Below, piece after piece: positions 41,368 through 50,711 of a stretch of 64,000 nucleotides of DNA (the stretch's first letter is position 1; each line of letters starts with the position of its first letter). Made by a program: the position numbers and the translations under genes. The stretch is from Halorubrum sp. 48-1-W (GTDB lineage Archaea > Halobacteriota > Halobacteria > Halobacteriales > Haloferacaceae), in the NCBI RefSeq assembly GCF_003287355.1, contig NZ_QMIM01000016.1, positions 1 to 64,000 of the forward strand, read 5' to 3'. The notes below the pieces were generated by a model that saw only the letters and a program-made list of their open reading frames with translations, searched no databases and had not been told where the DNA came from.

Positions 41368-42207
41368 ATGACGCTCGAATCCGACGTGTCCGACCTCTGG
41401 CGGCGATACGAGGACGGGCTCTCGGCTGTGGAGACGACCGCCGACGACGTGGCGGTCCTCGACGACTTCCTCGCAGCACTGGAGGCCGGCGAGGTCCGCG
41501 CCGCCGAGAAGACTGGGAGAGACGTGACGAGTTGGGAAGCCAACGAGTGGGTCAAACGCGGGATCCTGCTCAACTTCGCGCTCCGCGGGACGGAGCCCCG
41601 CGAGTACGGCGGCGTGATCTACTACGACGTGTTACCGCTGCGGGACACCGCCGACCTCGCCGAACGCGGCACCCGGAACACGCCCGACGGCACCGTCCTC
41701 CGCCCCGGCGCGTACCTCGGGAGCGACTGTATCGTGATGAGCCCGGCGTTCCTCAACATGGGCGCGTACGTCGGCGACGGGACCCTCGTCGACTCCTGTG
41801 ACACCGTCGGTTCCTGCGCGCAGGTCGGCGCGGAGGTAAAGCTCGGCGCGAACACGCTGATCGGCGGCGTCCTGGAGCCGATCGAGGACGCACCCGTCGT
41901 GATCGAGGACGGCGTCTCGCTCGGTGCCGGCTGTCGGGTCACCTCCGGGTTCCGCGTCGGCGAGGGCTCCATCGTCGGCGAGAACACCCTCCTGACCCCG
42001 CGGATCCCCGTCTACGACCTCGTCGAGGAGGAGGTCATCTACGGCCACCTCCCCGCCGAGCGGCGGGCGTTCGCGCGGATGGTCGAGTCCTCCGTCGGCG
42101 ACCACGACCTCTTCGAGGGCGGCGCGTACAAGCCCGCGGTCGTCGCTACACACGTCGAGGAGGAGACGCTCGAGGCGACGCGGCGCGAGGGGGCGCTCCG
42201 GGAATGA
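41368..42207 (+). CDS. dapD: Tetrahydrodipicolinate N-succinyltransferase
   Basis: Transfers a succinyl (or acetyl) group to tetrahydrodipicolinate, defining the acylated DAP branch. The 279 residues have an N-terminal helical part (about 1-85) and a left-handed beta-helix of hexapeptide repeats (about 105-235; MNMGAYVGDGTLVDS is not exact but the pattern SPAFLNMGAYVGDG, GSCAQVGAEVKLGANTLIGG is clear). The TGA overlaps the lysA ATG by four bases. Confidence 0.93.
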   Translation: MTLESDVSDLWRRYEDGLSAVETTADDVAVLDDFLAALEAGEVRAAEKTGRDVTSWEANEWVKRGILLNFALRGTEPREYGGVIYYDVLPLRDTADLAERGTRNTPDGTVLRPGAYLGSDCIVMSPAFLNMGAYVGDGTLVDSCDTVGSCAQVGAEVKLGANTLIGGVLEPIEDAPVVIEDGVSLGAGCRVTSGFRVGEGSIVGENTLLTPRIPVYDLVEEEVIYGHLPAERRAFARMVESSVGDHDLFEGGAYKPAVVATHVEEETLEATRREGALRE

Positions 42208-43571
42208 CGGCGACCGAAGGGGGTGGACCCGACGCGAACGCCTCCGGCGGAGACGAGTCCGACGCGAACCCCACCGTCCGACGGACGGACGACTGGGACG
42301 CCGGCCGGCTCCACGACCTGGCCGACGAGCACGACACCCCGCTGTACGTCCAGGACCTCGATCGGGTTCGTGAGAACTGCGAGCGCCTGCTCGCAGCGTT
42401 CCCCGACGCGGACGTGCGGTACGCGGTCAAGGCACACACCGGCCGTGCGGTGTTGGAGACCGTTCGCGACGCGGGGCTCGACGCCGAGTGTGCCTCCGCC
42501 GGGGAACTCGACCGCGCGCTCGCGGCCGGCTTCGACGGCGACCGGCTCCACTACACCGCGGTCAACCCGCCCGCCCGCGACCTCGACTACGTCGTCGATG
42601 TCGCGGAGTCGGAACCGGCCCTCACGGTCACGGCCGGCGCGGTCGACACCCTCGACCGGCTCGCCGAACGGGGCTACGACGGCCGGCTCTGTCTCCGGGT
42701 GAACCCCGGCGTCGGCGCGGGCCACCACGAGAAGGTCACCACCGGTTCGGCCCCCAAGTTCGGCGTCCCCTACGGGCGTGCCGTGCGGGTCGCCCGCGAG
42801 TCAGCCGAGCGGTTCGACGTGGTCGGGGTCCACGCGCACGCGGGCTCCGGGATCGACCCCGACCAGCTCGACAGCCACCGGGAGCTCGTCTCGCGGATGG
42901 GCGACCTCGCCCGGGAGCTGATCGGTGTGGAACCGGCCGACGACGCGGGCTCACGGGGGGCGGACCCCCTCGACCTCGAGTACGTCGACGTCGGGGGCGG
43001 GTTCGGCGTCCCCTACCGCGAGGACGACGAGCCGCTCGATCTGCCCGCCGTCGCGGAGGCGACGCGGGACGCGGTCGGCGACCTCGGCGGGCTCACGCTC
43101 GCGGTCGAACCCGGGCGATACGTCGTCGCCGACGCGGGCGTCCTCCTGACGCGGGTGAACACGGTGAAGCCGACGCCGGCGGAGACCGTCGTCGGCGTCG
43201 ACGCCGGGATGACGGACCTCCTCCGGCCCGCGATGTACGACGCCTACCACCCGATCCGGAACCTCGGCGGGGCCGACGGCGAGCCGGCCCCGGCGGATCG
43301 GGGGGTCGAACCCGCCACCGTCGCAGGACCTATCTGTGAGACCGGCGATGCCTTCTGTACGGGACGCGCGATGGCGCGACCGGCCCGCGGGGACCTCCTC
43401 GCGGTCGGCGTCGCGGGCGCGTACGGGTACGAGATGGCGAACCAGTACAACTCGCGGCCGCGGCCCGCGGAGGTCGCGCTCGCGGACGGGGAGGCGTCGG
43501 TCGTCCGGCGGCGCGAGCTGGTCGCGGACCTCACGACTGTCGAGCGGGAGTCGCCGGGGGGGAAGCGATGA
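42204..43571 (+). CDS. lysA: Diaminopimelate decarboxylase
   Basis: PLP enzyme that converts meso-DAP to lysine. The 455 residues begin with a 25-residue acidic tail. They contain the PLP lysine motif RYAVKAHT, ECASAGEL, the substrate motif GPICETGDAFC, and YGYEMANQYNSRPRPAEV. Overlaps dapD and dapF by four bases each, so the four-gene set is translationally coupled. Confidence 0.95.
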   Translation: MTATEGGGPDANASGGDESDANPTVRRTDDWDAGRLHDLADEHDTPLYVQDLDRVRENCERLLAAFPDADVRYAVKAHTGRAVLETVRDAGLDAECASAGELDRALAAGFDGDRLHYTAVNPPARDLDYVVDVAESEPALTVTAGAVDTLDRLAERGYDGRLCLRVNPGVGAGHHEKVTTGSAPKFGVPYGRAVRVARESAERFDVVGVHAHAGSGIDPDQLDSHRELVSRMGDLARELIGVEPADDAGSRGADPLDLEYVDVGGGFGVPYREDDEPLDLPAVAEATRDAVGDLGGLTLAVEPGRYVVADAGVLLTRVNTVKPTPAETVVGVDAGMTDLLRPAMYDAYHPIRNLGGADGEPAPADRGVEPATVAGPICETGDAFCTGRAMARPARGDLLAVGVAGAYGYEMANQYNSRPRPAEVALADGEASVVRRRELVADLTTVERESPGGKR

Positions 43572-44542
43572 GCACCCACGCCGTTCCGGTGGAGAAGTAC
43601 CACGGCACGGGCAACGACTTCCTCGTTGTCGACGCTGGCGAGGGCGTCGGCGACCGCGCCGTGTTCGCCCGGGCGTACTGTGACCGCGAGACGGGCGTCT
43701 CGGCCGACACGGTCGACGACGGAATCCCGGCGACGGACGACCCGAACGACGACCACGCCGGTCGCCGTGGGGCGGACGGCGTCCTCTTCTTAGAGCTCGG
43801 CGAGCGCTACCGCCCGACCCGCGTCGTGATGACGCTCGTCCAGCCGGACGGCTCGACGGCCGCCATGTGCGGCAACGGCGCGCGCGTCGTCGCCCGGTGG
43901 GCGCACGACCGGACCGGCGAACACGAGTTCATGATCGACACGCAGGCGGGGACGCGCCGGGCGACCGTGAGCCCCGACGGGAGCGAGGTGACGATCGAGA
44001 TGGGGACGCCGCGGTTCGACCCGACGACGGTGCCCGTCGACCGCGAGGAGCCACTCGTCGAGGAGGCGGTCGGGGGGCTCACCGTCACCGCCGTCGACAC
44101 CGGCGTTCCGCACGCCGTGGCGTTCCTCGAGGGGGGCCGTGGCGACCCCGACGGGATCGACACCGTCGACATCGACGCGGTCGCACCGCCGGTCAGACAC
44201 GCGGACGTCTTCCCCCAGGGCGCGAACGTGAACCTGGCCGCCGTGGTCGACGCGGGCGGTAAAGGCGAGAACGGCGGGAGCCGGGACGGTCGCGACGAGC
44301 CGGCAGTCATCGATCAGCGCACCTTCGAGCGCGGCGTCGAGGGCGAGACGCGCTCGTGCGGCACCGGCGCGGTCGCGGTCGTTGCGGTCGCCCGCCGGCT
44401 GGGCTTGATCGACGGCGACACCGCCGTGACCCGGCCGCCGGGCGGCGAGTTGGAGATCACGGTCCCGGACGACGACCACGCGACGTTGACCGGGCCGGTC
44501 GCCCGCGAGTTCTCCGGGCGGATCGCGGCGGATCCGCGATGA
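43568..44542 (+). CDS. dapF: Diaminopimelate epimerase
   Basis: Interconverts LL- and meso-DAP with a two-cysteine mechanism. The 324 residues start with YHGTGNDFLVVDAGEG, the first catalytic Cys is in MCGNGARVVA, and the second in ETRSCGTGAVAV. The DAVAPPVRHADVFPQGANVN region is the family signature. An Asp/Gly loop after residue 50 is longer than in bacterial enzymes. It overlaps its neighbours by four bases. Confidence 0.95.
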   Translation: MSTHAVPVEKYHGTGNDFLVVDAGEGVGDRAVFARAYCDRETGVSADTVDDGIPATDDPNDDHAGRRGADGVLFLELGERYRPTRVVMTLVQPDGSTAAMCGNGARVVARWAHDRTGEHEFMIDTQAGTRRATVSPDGSEVTIEMGTPRFDPTTVPVDREEPLVEEAVGGLTVTAVDTGVPHAVAFLEGGRGDPDGIDTVDIDAVAPPVRHADVFPQGANVNLAAVVDAGGKGENGGSRDGRDEPAVIDQRTFERGVEGETRSCGTGAVAVVAVARRLGLIDGDTAVTRPPGGELEITVPDDDHATLTGPVAREFSGRIAADPR

Positions 44543-45762
44543 CCGACGCGTCGTCCACGCTCGGAGGGATCGACTTCGATCCCGTCGAGTTCCTCGCGGA
44601 GGCCGTCGCGACCCCCTCCCACGAGGACGTCGCGGAGATGCGTCGACTGCTCGTGCGGACGCTCGAGCGCTTCGGCGTCGACGCCGCGGTCGACGACGCC
44701 GGCTGTGTCATCGCGGAGAAGGCCTCGCCGGCTCCCGAGGAGGGTCCGCACGTCGTCGCGAACACTCACATCGACACCGTCACCCCACACGTCGCGTTCG
44801 AGCGCGACCGCACAGCGACTGGTCCGGAGGCGGGAGAATCCGACGACTCGGCCGACGTGATCCGCGGTCGCGGGGCGTGTGACGCCAAGGGGCCGCTCGC
44901 GGCGCTCCTGTACGGGTTCCTCAGGGCCGAGCCGGATCGCGGACGGCTCACGCTGGCGGTGACTCCCGACGAGGAGACGCTCTCACTCGGGGCCGCGGCG
45001 CTGACCGGGAAGCTCTCGGGGACCGCGGACCGGCTCGAGGGCGACCTGTACCTCGTCGGCGAACCGACCGGCCTCGACGTGTGTACGGCCGCGAAGGGGC
45101 GGTTCCAGGGGCGCGTCGAACTCTCGGGGGAGGCGGCACACGCCGCCGAGTTCGCCGGCGCGAACGCGGTCACAGCTGTAGAGGGGGCGCTCGCCGCGAT
45201 CCGTCGGTTCGACGAGGGGACGGACGAGCACCCCCAGCTCGGGCTGTCGAAGCTCACGCCGACGGTCATCGAGGGCGGCGGGGCGACGAACCAGGTCCCC
45301 GCCGACTGCGCGGTCACGGTCGACCGGCGGAGCGTCCCGCCCGAGACCGCGGCGGGGTTCCGGACCGGCCTCGAGGAGGCGGTCCGGGAGGCGGTCGGCG
45401 CGATGGACGGGGGCACGGCGAGCGTCGACGTCGACGTCGCGCTCACCGACCGCGACTCCCCGTTCTTCGAGGCGTTCTCGACCGACCCGGACCACGAGTT
45501 CGTCGAGACCGTCGCGGAGGCGGCACGGACGGCGACCGCGGACGTGGGACTCCCGGGGAGCCGCGGCGGCGGTGTCCGCCCGTTCGGCGCGGCCACGGAG
45601 GCGTCGTACTTCGCGCCGACACCCACGGTCGTCTTCGGCCCGGGTGACCTCGCGGACGACGCGGGCGCGGTGGCGCACGCCGAACGCGAGTACGTCAGGG
45701 TCCGTGAGGTCGAGGCCGCGGCCGTGACGGTCGCGAACGCCCTCGATCGCGTTCTCGCTTGA
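44539..45762 (+). CDS. dapE: M20 family peptidase, probable N-succinyl-DAP desuccinylase
   Basis: A 407-residue binuclear zinc amidohydrolase of the M20/ArgE/DapE family. The zinc ligands lie in NTHIDTVTPH, RGRGACDAKGPLAA, TPDEETLSLG and VGEPTGLD. The operon position after dapF favours desuccinylation of N-succinyl-LL-DAP, which the acylated branch implied by dapD needs. ArgE- or LysK-type activity is possible on sequence alone. Its stop is followed by a tandem repeat at 45766. Confidence 0.85.
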   Translation: MTDASSTLGGIDFDPVEFLAEAVATPSHEDVAEMRRLLVRTLERFGVDAAVDDAGCVIAEKASPAPEEGPHVVANTHIDTVTPHVAFERDRTATGPEAGESDDSADVIRGRGACDAKGPLAALLYGFLRAEPDRGRLTLAVTPDEETLSLGAAALTGKLSGTADRLEGDLYLVGEPTGLDVCTAAKGRFQGRVELSGEAAHAAEFAGANAVTAVEGALAAIRRFDEGTDEHPQLGLSKLTPTVIEGGGATNQVPADCAVTVDRRSVPPETAAGFRTGLEEAVREAVGAMDGGTASVDVDVALTDRDSPFFEAFSTDPDHEFVETVAEAARTATADVGLPGSRGGGVRPFGAATEASYFAPTPTVVFGPGDLADDAGAVAHAEREYVRVREVEAAAVTVANALDRVLA

Positions 45763-45765
45763 GCC

Positions 45766-45806
45766 CGCGGATCGGACGGACGCGGATCGGACGGACGCGG
45801 ATCGAC
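45766..45806. repeat. 15-bp tandem repeat after dapE
   Basis: cgcggatcggacgga is repeated twice with a partial third copy, four bases after the dapE stop and just before the convergent zinc-ribbon gene (stop at 45812). Confidence 0.85.
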
Positions 45807-45811
45807 GCGGG

Positions 45812-46204
45812 CTACCCGACGAAGAAGTCGATCGCGTTGCCCTTCGACTGGCCCTTGTACAGCTCCGAGTAGCCGCAGTTCGCACACGAGACGACGACGA
45901 ACCGCCGGTTCTGGACGTCGAACAGCCTCGTGAGGCCGGTGCCGCTCGTCGCGATCTCGTCGGCTTCGGTCGCCTCGCTACCACATTTGGGACAGCCCGG
46001 ATCGCCGTCCGAGCCGAGCGTCTCCGGATCGGGGTCGGCACGGCTCTCGTTCCAGGCGCGGGTCCCCTCGTCGTACGCCGCTCTACCGGGTCCGGGGCCG
46101 TCGTCGGTGGTGTCGTTGTCGGCGGAGCCGGCACCCGGTGGTTCGTCGTCGGTCGAGTCGCCGCCGAAGACGGAGTACTCCGTCCCGCTGTCGTCGGAGG
46201 GCAT
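45812..46204 (-). CDS. Acidic protein with C-terminal zinc ribbon
   Basis: A 130-residue protein. The first 65 residues are acidic and disordered; the rest is a zinc ribbon with CPKCGSE and CANCGYSE. Between them GTGLTRLFDVQNRRFVVVSC is the pattern of the family of small predicted nucleic-acid-binding zinc ribbons. Convergent with dapE and followed upstream by the NYN gene on the same strand. Function unknown. Confidence 0.82.
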   Translation of the reverse strand: MPSDDSGTEYSVFGGDSTDDEPPGAGSADNDTTDDGPGPGRAAYDEGTRAWNESRADPDPETLGSDGDPGCPKCGSEATEADEIATSGTGLTRLFDVQNRRFVVVSCANCGYSELYKGQSKGNAIDFFVG

Positions 46205-46254
46205 CAGTTCGGCTCAGAACCGTCGTGGACAAAGGCTTTCCGGGGGATCCCCGA

Positions 46255-46752
46255 TCACAACAGGAAGCGGTCCTCGTGTTCGTCGATGTCGACGAACTCG
46301 TCGACGGCATCGACCAGCTCGTCGGCCGTGGAGCTGCCGAGACCGATCGCTTCGACGCGGACGCCCTCGTGTCTGAGGTGCGAACAGAGGCGGGCGAAGT
46401 CGCCGTCGCCGGTACACAACACCACGGTGTCGACGTGGCTGGCGAGCGTCACCGCGTCCAGGCTCATCCCCACGTCCCAGTCGGCCTTCTTCGAGCCGTC
46501 GGCAAACGTCTTGATGTCCTTGATCTTGGCCTCGAAGCCGATGTCGCGGAGCGCCTCGAAGAAGCTCTCCTCCTCCGGCGAGTCGGCGCGGATCACGTAG
46601 GCGATGGCCCGGACCAACGCCCGGTCGCGGACCGCCTCCTCGAGCAGCGCCGAGTAGTCGATGTTCCGAGAGTACCGACTCTGTGCGGAGTGATAGAGGT
46701 TCTGTGAGTCGGCGAGGACGCCGACGCGCTGTGCGGGATGAATGTCGACCAT
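46255..46752 (-). CDS. NYN-domain (LabA/DUF88-type) putative ribonuclease
   Basis: A 165-residue PIN-like NYN domain: VGVLADSQNLYHSAQ with the first acidic residue, then SKKADWDVGMSLDAVT, and CTGDGDFARLCSHLRHEGV. These give the acidic active-site set of the NYN superfamily, which cleaves RNA. The C-terminus is helical and acidic. A plausible partner is the zinc-ribbon protein 50 bases downstream. Targets unknown. Confidence 0.88.
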   Translation of the reverse strand: MVDIHPAQRVGVLADSQNLYHSAQSRYSRNIDYSALLEEAVRDRALVRAIAYVIRADSPEEESFFEALRDIGFEAKIKDIKTFADGSKKADWDVGMSLDAVTLASHVDTVVLCTGDGDFARLCSHLRHEGVRVEAIGLGSSTADELVDAVDEFVDIDEHEDRFLL

Positions 46753-46855
46753 ACGTGACCGACCGTCGGCATCGATTAGGGTTTTGGGATCCGCCGCGAG
46801 CGTTCGTCGAACCCGACACGCCCCGTCCAGCCGATTTTCAACGGGTGTAGTAACC

Positions 46856-46866
46856 GTTTTTTATCC
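46856..46866 (+). promoter_or_regulatory. TATA element of the GH68 gene
   Basis: gttttttatcc is centred about 25-28 bases before the ATG at 46885, the leaderless spacing. Confidence 0.6.
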
Positions 46867-46884
46867 GAGCGTCGAACGGCCGGT

Positions 46885-48174
46885 ATGACGACCGACCGCG
46901 ACGGCCGCGCCACCTGGACTCGGGAGGCCGCTGGCCGGATCGAACGCACCGACGGGACCGTCGCGCCGGTGATCTACCCCCCGGAGACGGATCGGTTCGA
47001 GGGGTACCACGTCTGGGACACGTGGCCGCTGCGGAACCGCGACGGGAGCCTCGCGGAGAACGACGGGTACCGCGTCGTCTGTGCGCTCACGACGACCGAC
47101 GACCTGCTTCCGGGCAAGCGCCACGACGTGGCGTCGATCCACTACTTCACCTCGCGGGACGGCGAGTCGTGGAGCCACGGCGGGCCGCTCTTTTCGGGCG
47201 ACGCGCTTGGCTCCCGGCAGTGGGCCGGATCCACGATGTACGACGACGGCGACGTCTACGCCTTCTACACCGCCGCGGGTGAGCGCGGCGAGGATGACCT
47301 CTCGTACACCCAGCGGATCGCGGTCGCGACCGGCGGAACCGTCGACGTCGAGGACGACGGGCTCCGGATCGACGGCGAGTGGGACCATCGGATCCTGCTG
47401 GAACCGGACGGCGATCGCTACGAACGACCGGATCAATCGCGAGGGATGACCTACACCTTCCGTGACCCGTGGTTCTTCGAGGACCTCGAGACCGGCGAGA
47501 CGTACCTCCTCTTCGAGGCGAACACGCCGACACCGGAGGGAGCGGACCCCTGTGGCGGCGACGTCGAGGCTGGGAACTTCAACGGGAGCGTCGGGATCGC
47601 GCGTTCGCCGACGGGCGACCCGATCGACTGGGAGCTGGAGCCGCCGCTCCTCGACGCCGTCTGCGTCAACCAGGAGCTGGAACGTCCCCACCTCGTCGTC
47701 CGCGACGGCACCTACTACCTGTTCGTCTCCAGTCACCAGCACACGTTCGCGCCGGGGATCGTCGGGTACGACGCCCTGTACGGCTTCGTCGCCGACGACC
47801 TCCGCGGCGCGTACCGGCCGCTGAACGGTCACGGGCTGGTCGCGACAAACCCCGCGAACGCGCCGTTCCAGTCGTACTCCTGGACCGCCTACGACCACGG
47901 CGACGAGGTACTCGTGGTGAGCTTCTTCAACTACTACGAGTACGTCGGAGAGAGCCTCGACGGGATCGCGGACCTGCCCGAGAGCGAGCAGCGCCGGCGC
48001 TTCGGCGGAACCCTCGCGCCGACCCTCCGGATCGACCTCGACGGCGACCGGACCGAGCTGCTCGGGACCCTCCGGCACGGGTCGCTCCCGCTCCCGTCGG
48101 AGGAACTCTCGCCGGTCGATCTCGGCGGTCGACTGCGCGGGACCGACGGGCAGGGCGGTTCCTACCGGTCGTAG
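46885..48174 (+). CDS. GH68 levansucrase-like enzyme
   Basis: Transfers fructosyl groups from sucrose to make levan, inulin or short oligosaccharides, or hydrolyses sucrose. The 429 residues form the GH68 propeller with the nucleophile in HVWDTWPL (Asp about 45), the transition-state Asp in TFRDPWFF (about 194) and the acid/base Glu in QELERPHLV (about 266). There is no signal or Tat peptide, which is unusual because bacterial levansucrases are secreted. Alternative: a sucrose hydrolase. It lies 7.8 kb from the GH32 gene and is convergent with the ANL-like gene. Confidence 0.88.
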   Translation: MTTDRDGRATWTREAAGRIERTDGTVAPVIYPPETDRFEGYHVWDTWPLRNRDGSLAENDGYRVVCALTTTDDLLPGKRHDVASIHYFTSRDGESWSHGGPLFSGDALGSRQWAGSTMYDDGDVYAFYTAAGERGEDDLSYTQRIAVATGGTVDVEDDGLRIDGEWDHRILLEPDGDRYERPDQSRGMTYTFRDPWFFEDLETGETYLLFEANTPTPEGADPCGGDVEAGNFNGSVGIARSPTGDPIDWELEPPLLDAVCVNQELERPHLVVRDGTYYLFVSSHQHTFAPGIVGYDALYGFVADDLRGAYRPLNGHGLVATNPANAPFQSYSWTAYDHGDEVLVVSFFNYYEYVGESLDGIADLPESEQRRRFGGTLAPTLRIDLDGDRTELLGTLRHGSLPLPSEELSPVDLGGRLRGTDGQGGSYRS

Positions 48175-48208
48175 CCGTTCCGAGAGCCCCGTCGATCCCC
48201 GTCCCGCT

Positions 48209-48985
48209 TCAGCCGTCGAGCGCCGGCAACGACGCCACGTCGACCCGGGCGGGCTCGGGCGGGTCCGCATCCGCGCCGTCGACGACCGCCAGATCCCCGC
48301 GAGGTTCCGATCCGGTCTCCGTTTCTTTAGTCGCCTTCTCCGGTCGACCCTCGAGGACGACCACGCCGCCCGCGGAGAGCGGCGCGATCACGCCCACAGC
48401 GAGCGCCCGCGGGTCCGCGAACGAGGTGCGCAGGACGACCCGCGTGCCGGCGTCGATCCCGCGATCCGTCGCCACGGCCGCCGCCGCGCCGACGAGACGC
48501 CCGTGCGAGACGGTTCCGCGGTCGTCGCGGACGACGGGGTCGTCCGGCGAGACGGTCGACGGCGGCGTGGCGGGGTTCTCGCTCCAGAGCTCCTGCTCCC
48601 AGTGTGTCGTCTCGGGACGCTCCGGCGGCCCGCCGAACGCGGTGAGGTTCGTTCCGGGCGACGGGTCGATCGTCGGCTCGGCCGCGACGGGAACCACCAC
48701 GACGCGGTCGCCCGCCTCGGCGCCCGCTGTGGGGTCGAAGCGGACCGCCGCGCCGAGGCCGGCAGCCCCGAGGAACGCCAGCGCGGTGTGGAGCCCCGGC
48801 GTCGGGTCAATGGCGACCGTCGACCCCTCGCGCACGCCGAGATACCGGAGCACGTTCGCAGCCTTGTACGCGTTGGTGATCAGGTCGTGTGCGGTCCGCT
48901 CACTGCCGTCGGGCGTGACGAGCGCGGGGTCTCGGCTCCGCCGGTCGCGCGCGAGGAGGTCGCCGACGACGTCGATCGACGCCAC
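48209..48985 (-). CDS. ANL (acyl-CoA synthetase)-like truncated protein
   Basis: A 258-residue protein starting at a GTG (48985). The first half resembles the N-terminal part of acyl-CoA synthetases: RDPALVTPDGSERTAHDLITNAYKAANVL, then LGVREGSTVAIDPTPGLHTALAFLGAAGLGAAV. The AMP-binding P-loop and the C-terminal domain are absent, and the second half has no recognisable motif. It could be a regulator or a degenerate remnant. The start is two bases after the cupin stop, so the pair is translationally coupled. Confidence 0.6.
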   Translation of the reverse strand: MASIDVVGDLLARDRRSRDPALVTPDGSERTAHDLITNAYKAANVLRYLGVREGSTVAIDPTPGLHTALAFLGAAGLGAAVRFDPTAGAEAGDRVVVVPVAAEPTIDPSPGTNLTAFGGPPERPETTHWEQELWSENPATPPSTVSPDDPVVRDDRGTVSHGRLVGAAAAVATDRGIDAGTRVVLRTSFADPRALAVGVIAPLSAGGVVVLEGRPEKATKETETGSEPRGDLAVVDGADADPPEPARVDVASLPALDG

Positions 48986-48986
48986 C

Positions 48987-49307
48987 TCAGGGCGCGCCCG
49001 CGACCACCATCCGGGAGCCGTCCACCTCGAACGAGAGCGTGCGGTTCGACTCGGGGTCGACCCGGACCGCATCGCCGGCAGTGAGGGCGACCGACTCGCC
49101 CTCGACGTCGAGCGTGGCCTCGCCCTCGAGGAGGAGGTACACCTCCTCCTGGCCGTTCTCGGCGTGGTCGTGTTCCATCCCGTCCCAGTCGGCGTCGCCC
49201 TCGACGACGGTCACGCCGAGTTCGGCGCAGTCGAGCGCCTCGCGCAGGAAGTACATGCCGGGCGCTTTCGGTTCGACGTCGGTGTAGGTGACTTCGTCGT
49301 AGCCCAT
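48987..49307 (-). CDS. Small cupin protein
   Basis: A 106-residue cupin: MEHDHAENGQEEVYLLLEGEATLDVEG gives the first metal motif (H-x-H... E) and AGDAVRVDPES begins the second. The start MGYDEVTYTDVEP (49307) is preferred over an earlier ATG (49328). It is upstream of and coupled to the ANL-like gene. Function is likely binding or modification of a small molecule. Confidence 0.82.
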   Translation of the reverse strand: MGYDEVTYTDVEPKAPGMYFLREALDCAELGVTVVEGDADWDGMEHDHAENGQEEVYLLLEGEATLDVEGESVALTAGDAVRVDPESNRTLSFEVDGSRMVVAGAP

Positions 49308-49357
49308 ACCACACGGTGGGGGCGCCATCCCGAAAAACCTACCCTCGGATCCGGTTT

Positions 49358-49440
49358 CGACGCGTTGGTTGGGGACACGACGCGTTGGTTGGGGACACGA
49401 CGCGTCGGTTGGGGACACGACGCGTCGGTTGGGGACACGA
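49358..49440. repeat. 20-bp tandem repeat between cupin and dnaJ
   Basis: Four copies of gacgcgttggttggggacac (two with a C at position 8) in a 160-bp gap between the cupin start and the dnaJ stop. The units are G-rich and may adopt structure; no ORF or promoter is seen in them. Confidence 0.9.
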
Positions 49441-49468
49441 CGAGGGGGCTAGGGGCGCGACGACCCGA

Positions 49469-50629
49469 TCAGAAGGAGCTCTTCAGCTTCTCGAAGAAGC
49501 CGCCGCCGACGTCGATGTCCTCGCCGCCTGCCTCCGCGAACGCCTCCAGCGCCTCGCGCTGCTCCTCGTTGAGCGACTCGGGGACGACGACGGCCACCTG
49601 GACGTAGAGGTCGCCGCGGCCGCGCCGCCGGAGCCGGGGCATCCCCTTCCCCTTCAGCCGGAACGTCTCGCCGCTCTGGGTCCCCGCAGGCACGTCCATC
49701 TCGACGGTGCCGTCGACGGTCTCGACGTCGATCGTGTCGCCGAAGACCGCCTGCGGGAACGAGATCGCTTCGTTGACGCGGAGGTCGTCGCCGTCGCGCT
49801 CGAAGTGGTCGCCGACGTCGACGTCGACCTCGATCAGGAGGTCGCCGTTCGGGCCGCCGTTCTCGCCGGGCGCCCCCTCGCGTTCCATCCGGAGGCTCTG
49901 TCCCGATCGGATCCCGGCCGGCACCTCGACGGTGAGCGTGGCCTCCTCGCGGACGATCCCGTCGCCGCCGCAGTCGGGACAGTCCTCGCTGTACACCTCG
50001 CCCGCGCCCTCACACCGCGGGCACGTCGAGGTCTGTTGGACGCGCCCGAGCGGCGTCTGCTGGACCTGTCGGACCTGCCCCTGCCCGTTACACTGCGGAC
50101 AAGTACGCACGTCGGCGTCCGGCGGGTGCCCGTCGCCTCCGCAGGTGTCACACCGGGTGGGTCGCGTGATCGTGAACTGCTTTTCGGTCCCTTCGAACGC
50201 CTCCTCGAGGTCGACGGTGAGGCCCGTCCGGAGGTCCGATCCCTGCCGCGGGCGGTCGTCCCGGCGGCCGCCCCGGCCGCCCGGACCGCCGCCACCGCCG
50301 AAGAACTGGTTGAAGATGTCCTCGAAGCCGCCGGCACCACCCGCGCCGCCGAACGGGCCACCAGCACCGCCTGGTCCGGCCCCGCCGGTCGCACCGTGTT
50401 TGTCCGCCTCGGTGAACCGCTCGTGGCCGAGTTGGTCGTACTGCTGGCGCTTCTGTTCGTCCGTGAGCACCTCCTTGGCCTTCTGTATCTTCTTGAACCG
50501 CTCCTCGGCGTCGTCGTCGTCGCTGACGTCGGGGTGGTGTTTCGCGGCCTTCTTCCGGTACGCCTTCTTGATCTCGTCCTCGCTGGCGTCCCGGGAGACA
50601 CCCAAGACGTCGTAGAAGTCCTCGCTCAT
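49469..50629 (-). CDS. dnaJ: DnaJ co-chaperone
   Basis: Hsp40 partner of DnaK. The 386 residues have the J domain with HPD at KHHPDVS (residues about 31-37), a Gly-rich linker (about 80-115), and four zinc motifs [24 protein letters not shown] and CPDCGGDG. Two C-terminal substrate-binding domains and a short dimerisation tail follow. It lies 82 bases after dnaK on the same strand. Stimulates ATP hydrolysis by DnaK. Confidence 0.97.
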   Translation of the reverse strand: MSEDFYDVLGVSRDASEDEIKKAYRKKAAKHHPDVSDDDDAEERFKKIQKAKEVLTDEQKRQQYDQLGHERFTEADKHGATGGAGPGGAGGPFGGAGGAGGFEDIFNQFFGGGGGPGGRGGRRDDRPRQGSDLRTGLTVDLEEAFEGTEKQFTITRPTRCDTCGGDGHPPDADVRTCPQCNGQGQVRQVQQTPLGRVQQTSTCPRCEGAGEVYSEDCPDCGGDGIVREEATLTVEVPAGIRSGQSLRMEREGAPGENGGPNGDLLIEVDVDVGDHFERDGDDLRVNEAISFPQAVFGDTIDVETVDGTVEMDVPAGTQSGETFRLKGKGMPRLRRRGRGDLYVQVAVVVPESLNEEQREALEAFAEAGGEDIDVGGGFFEKLKSSF

Positions 50630-50711
50630 GCGTTGCGTTGGTGGTGTACTCGTGGTTCGGTCGTGTTAAACGGCGCGGCCGACGGCTCGGGGGGCTGGTC
50701 TCCCCGCGTCG

